Of a stretch of 22,879 bases of DNA, positions 21,506-22,879 are shown piece by piece. How positions within the stretch are numbered: the stretch's first letter is position 1; every line of letters begins with the position of its first letter. A program made the position numbers and the translations under genes. Source of the DNA: JAJPJG01 sp034667645 (GTDB lineage: Bacteria > Verrucomicrobiota > Verrucomicrobiia > Chthoniobacterales > Chthoniobacteraceae). A model generated the notes under the pieces. That model made no database searches, had not been told where the DNA came from, and saw nothing but the letters and a program-made list of their open reading frames with translations. Location: NCBI GenBank assembly GCA_034667645.1, contig JAXDQV010000035.1:1-22879 (forward strand), read 5' to 3'.

Positions 21506-22879
21506 GCAGGTGCAGGCGAAAGAGCGATCCGGCGCCGGGCGCGCTTTCCACCTCGCAGCGGCCGGCGTGAGCCTGAGCGATCGCTTTCACGAGGCTGAGC
21601 CCGAGCCCGAGCCCGTGTTGCGAGCGACTTTTGTCCCCGCGATACAACCGCTCCCAGACGTGCGGAATCTCCTCCTGGGCGATCCCCAGTCCGGAATCGC
21701 GAATCCCGATGATGACTTCGCCATTCGTCTGCTGCGTCTCGAGGCCGACCGCGCCTCCGTTCGGCGTGTATTTGAGCGCGTTATCGAGTAAATTCCCGAT
21801 CGCCTGGCGCAGCCGGTTTTCATCTGCCGTCACCACCCAACCCCCCCCATCCGCGATGGTAACGCTGATATTTTTTTCCTCCGCCACGTCACGATAAAGG
21901 TCGACGACCTGCGCGACGATTTCGTCGATCCGGACTTGCGACAACTGCAATCGCATGGAGCCGGTTTCGACTTCGGAAATGTCCATCAGCGTGTTCAACA
22001 TCGTGATCACTCGCTCCGATTCCTCCACACAATCGGCGAGTGCCTCCTGCGCCGTGGCGATGTCCTGCGGATTTTGCAGCGCAATCTCGGCCATTCCGCG
22101 CAGGCGGGTGAGCGGAGTGCGCAAATCGTGAGCCACGTTGTCGAGCACGCCGCGCATTCCCTGGATGAGCGCATCGATCCGCTCGATCATTTGATTGAAA
22201 GCGACGACGAGATCGCGCAGCTCGTCGGAGGTTTTCCGCGGTGAAATGCGCTGGTCCATTTTGCCGGTGTTGATGATCGCGTGGACGGCGGCGCTCAGCT
22301 CGCGGATCGGCGCCAACGCTCGATGCGCGAGCAGCGCCCCACCCGCCATCGCCAAGACGATCATCGGGAAAATGATGGCGGCACAAGTGCTGCGCAAGCG
22401 ATGGAGAAAGGCCTGCCGGTTGCGCGAGTTGCGTCCGACCTGCAGAAAGTTTCCGTCGCGCAGGCGAGTATTCGCGATTTCCAAAGTGCTGCGATCCGGC
22501 AGCGGAATGATGAGCCAGCGGCCTTCGTCGGGACTCTCACCCTCGATCAGCGAAAGAAGCTGCGGAGTCATCTCGAATTCTTCCGAATTGCTGATCAGCA
22601 GCGTTTGATTGCGGGCATCCGCCGCGCGCACGAAGAAGCCGCGGCCGAGTTGCTCGGCGCTCGCTTTGCGCAGTTCGGCGAGGCCGTTTTCCTTATACTC
22701 TCCCGAGAATTCGCGCAGCTTTGCGCGGATGAGTTCGAAATCCTTTTTTTGAAGGTTGGTGGCGAGCGTGAAATAGACGACGCAGAAAAGCGTCAGCAGG
22801 CTCAGGACGAAAAATCCGCAATACCAGGCGGTGAGCCGGAGACTGACCGTCCGGCGGAAAAGTTCACGCTGCTTTAACC
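21492..22879 (-). CDS. Membrane sensor histidine kinase (5' end beyond the window)
   Basis: The frame is open to the window edge, so at least 461 residues are visible and the first few are missing. Numbering from the first visible codon: TM1 about 13-38 ('LRLTAWYCGFFVLSLLTLFC'), a periplasmic sensing segment to about 160, TM2 about 165-187, HAMP linker ('AHRALAPIRELSAAVHAIIN') about 184-240, HisKA H-box 'VAHDLRTPLTRL' (phosphoacceptor His250), then HATPase_c with N-box 'IGNLLDNALKYTPNGG', G1 'IRDSGLGIAQEE' and G2 'HGLGLGLSLVKAIA'. This layout is the CusS/heavy-metal and envelope-stress type. It autophosphorylates on His and passes the phosphate to a response regulator, which is not visible; it could lie just upstream, outside the window. 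Its stop precedes the GT39-type gene by 66 bases; a C8 run on the plus strand (G8 in the gene) lies at 21841-21848. Confidence 0.95.
   Translation of the reverse strand, partial: LKQRELFRRTVSLRLTAWYCGFFVLSLLTLFCVVYFTLATNLQKKDFELIRAKLREFSGEYKENGLAELRKASAEQLGRGFFVRAADARNQTLLISNSEEFEMTPQLLSLIEGESPDEGRWLIIPLPDRSTLEIANTRLRDGNFLQVGRNSRNRQAFLHRLRSTCAAIIFPMIVLAMAGGALLAHRALAPIRELSAAVHAIINTGKMDQRISPRKTSDELRDLVVAFNQMIERIDALIQGMRGVLDNVAHDLRTPLTRLRGMAEIALQNPQDIATAQEALADCVEESERVITMLNTLMDISEVETGSMRLQLSQVRIDEIVAQVVDLYRDVAEEKNISVTIADGGGWVVTADENRLRQAIGNLLDNALKYTPNGGAVGLETQQTNGEVIIGIRDSGLGIAQEEIPHVWERLYRGDKSRSQHGLGLGLSLVKAIAQAHAGRCEVESAPGAGSLFRLHLPVMA

Noticed and set aside
1..22879. CRISPR arrays, insertion sequences, phage genes, tRNA or toxin-antitoxin pairs
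   Set aside because: No regularly spaced repeats, transposase or integrase motifs, tRNA cloverleaf or toxin-antitoxin pair were found. Gene density and composition look like ordinary chromosome.

Overview
The window is dense, GC-rich bacterial DNA (roughly 58-60% G+C by eye). Fifteen protein genes fill almost all of it, no intergenic gap exceeds about 150 bases, and no tRNA, rRNA, insertion sequence or CRISPR array is visible. The outer-membrane factor and OmpA-type proteins indicate a Gram-negative cell. The abundance of polyprenyl-phosphate sugar enzymes and the overall protein flavour would fit a soil Verrucomicrobiota or related PVC/Acidobacteriota-type genome, but that assignment is inference and no marker gene is present to settle it.

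Layout. (1) 1-1017: the 3' end of a membrane protein (+) converges on, and overlaps by 132 nt, a GtrA-family gene (-). (2) 1062-2126: an exported protein of unknown function (+). (3) 2133-5638 (-): a tight three-gene operon of GtrB/DPM1-like glycosyltransferase, a predicted alpha/alpha-toroid protein and a flippase-like membrane protein, joined by an ATGA overlap and a TAA|ATG junction. (4) 5747-7270 (+): a GT-C type membrane glycosyltransferase reading away from that operon. (5) 7267-9158 (-): an inner-membrane-anchored OmpA-domain protein coupled to a SAM methyltransferase. (6) 9230-9706 (+): a DUF2062 membrane protein. (7) 9703-12276 (-): an 857-residue fusion that looks like GtrB + GtrA + GT39 glycosyltransferase in one chain. 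(8) 12388-17947 (+): a complete tripartite RND efflux operon (outer-membrane factor, periplasmic adaptor, inner-membrane pump), each junction an ATGA overlap. (9) 18089-22879 (-): a sensor histidine kinase cut by the window end, then a GT39-type glycosyltransferase, a LmbE/PIG-L deacetylase and a small membrane-anchored protein.

Theme. At least eight genes (GtrA, GT2, flippase-like, the triple fusion, three or four GT-C type enzymes and a sugar deacetylase) fit the membrane half of polyprenyl-phosphate-sugar pathways: charging the lipid carrier, flipping it, transferring the sugar on the periplasmic side and trimming it. The most unusual items are the one-chain GtrB-GtrA-GT39 fusion, the GT2/toroid/flippase operon whose middle protein I cannot name, and an RND pump that mixes HAE-type and CusA-type proton-relay residues. 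Gene ends are heavily economised: five ATGA/TTGA stop-start overlaps and two convergent gene pairs whose stop codons share the same four bases (CTAG, CTAA).
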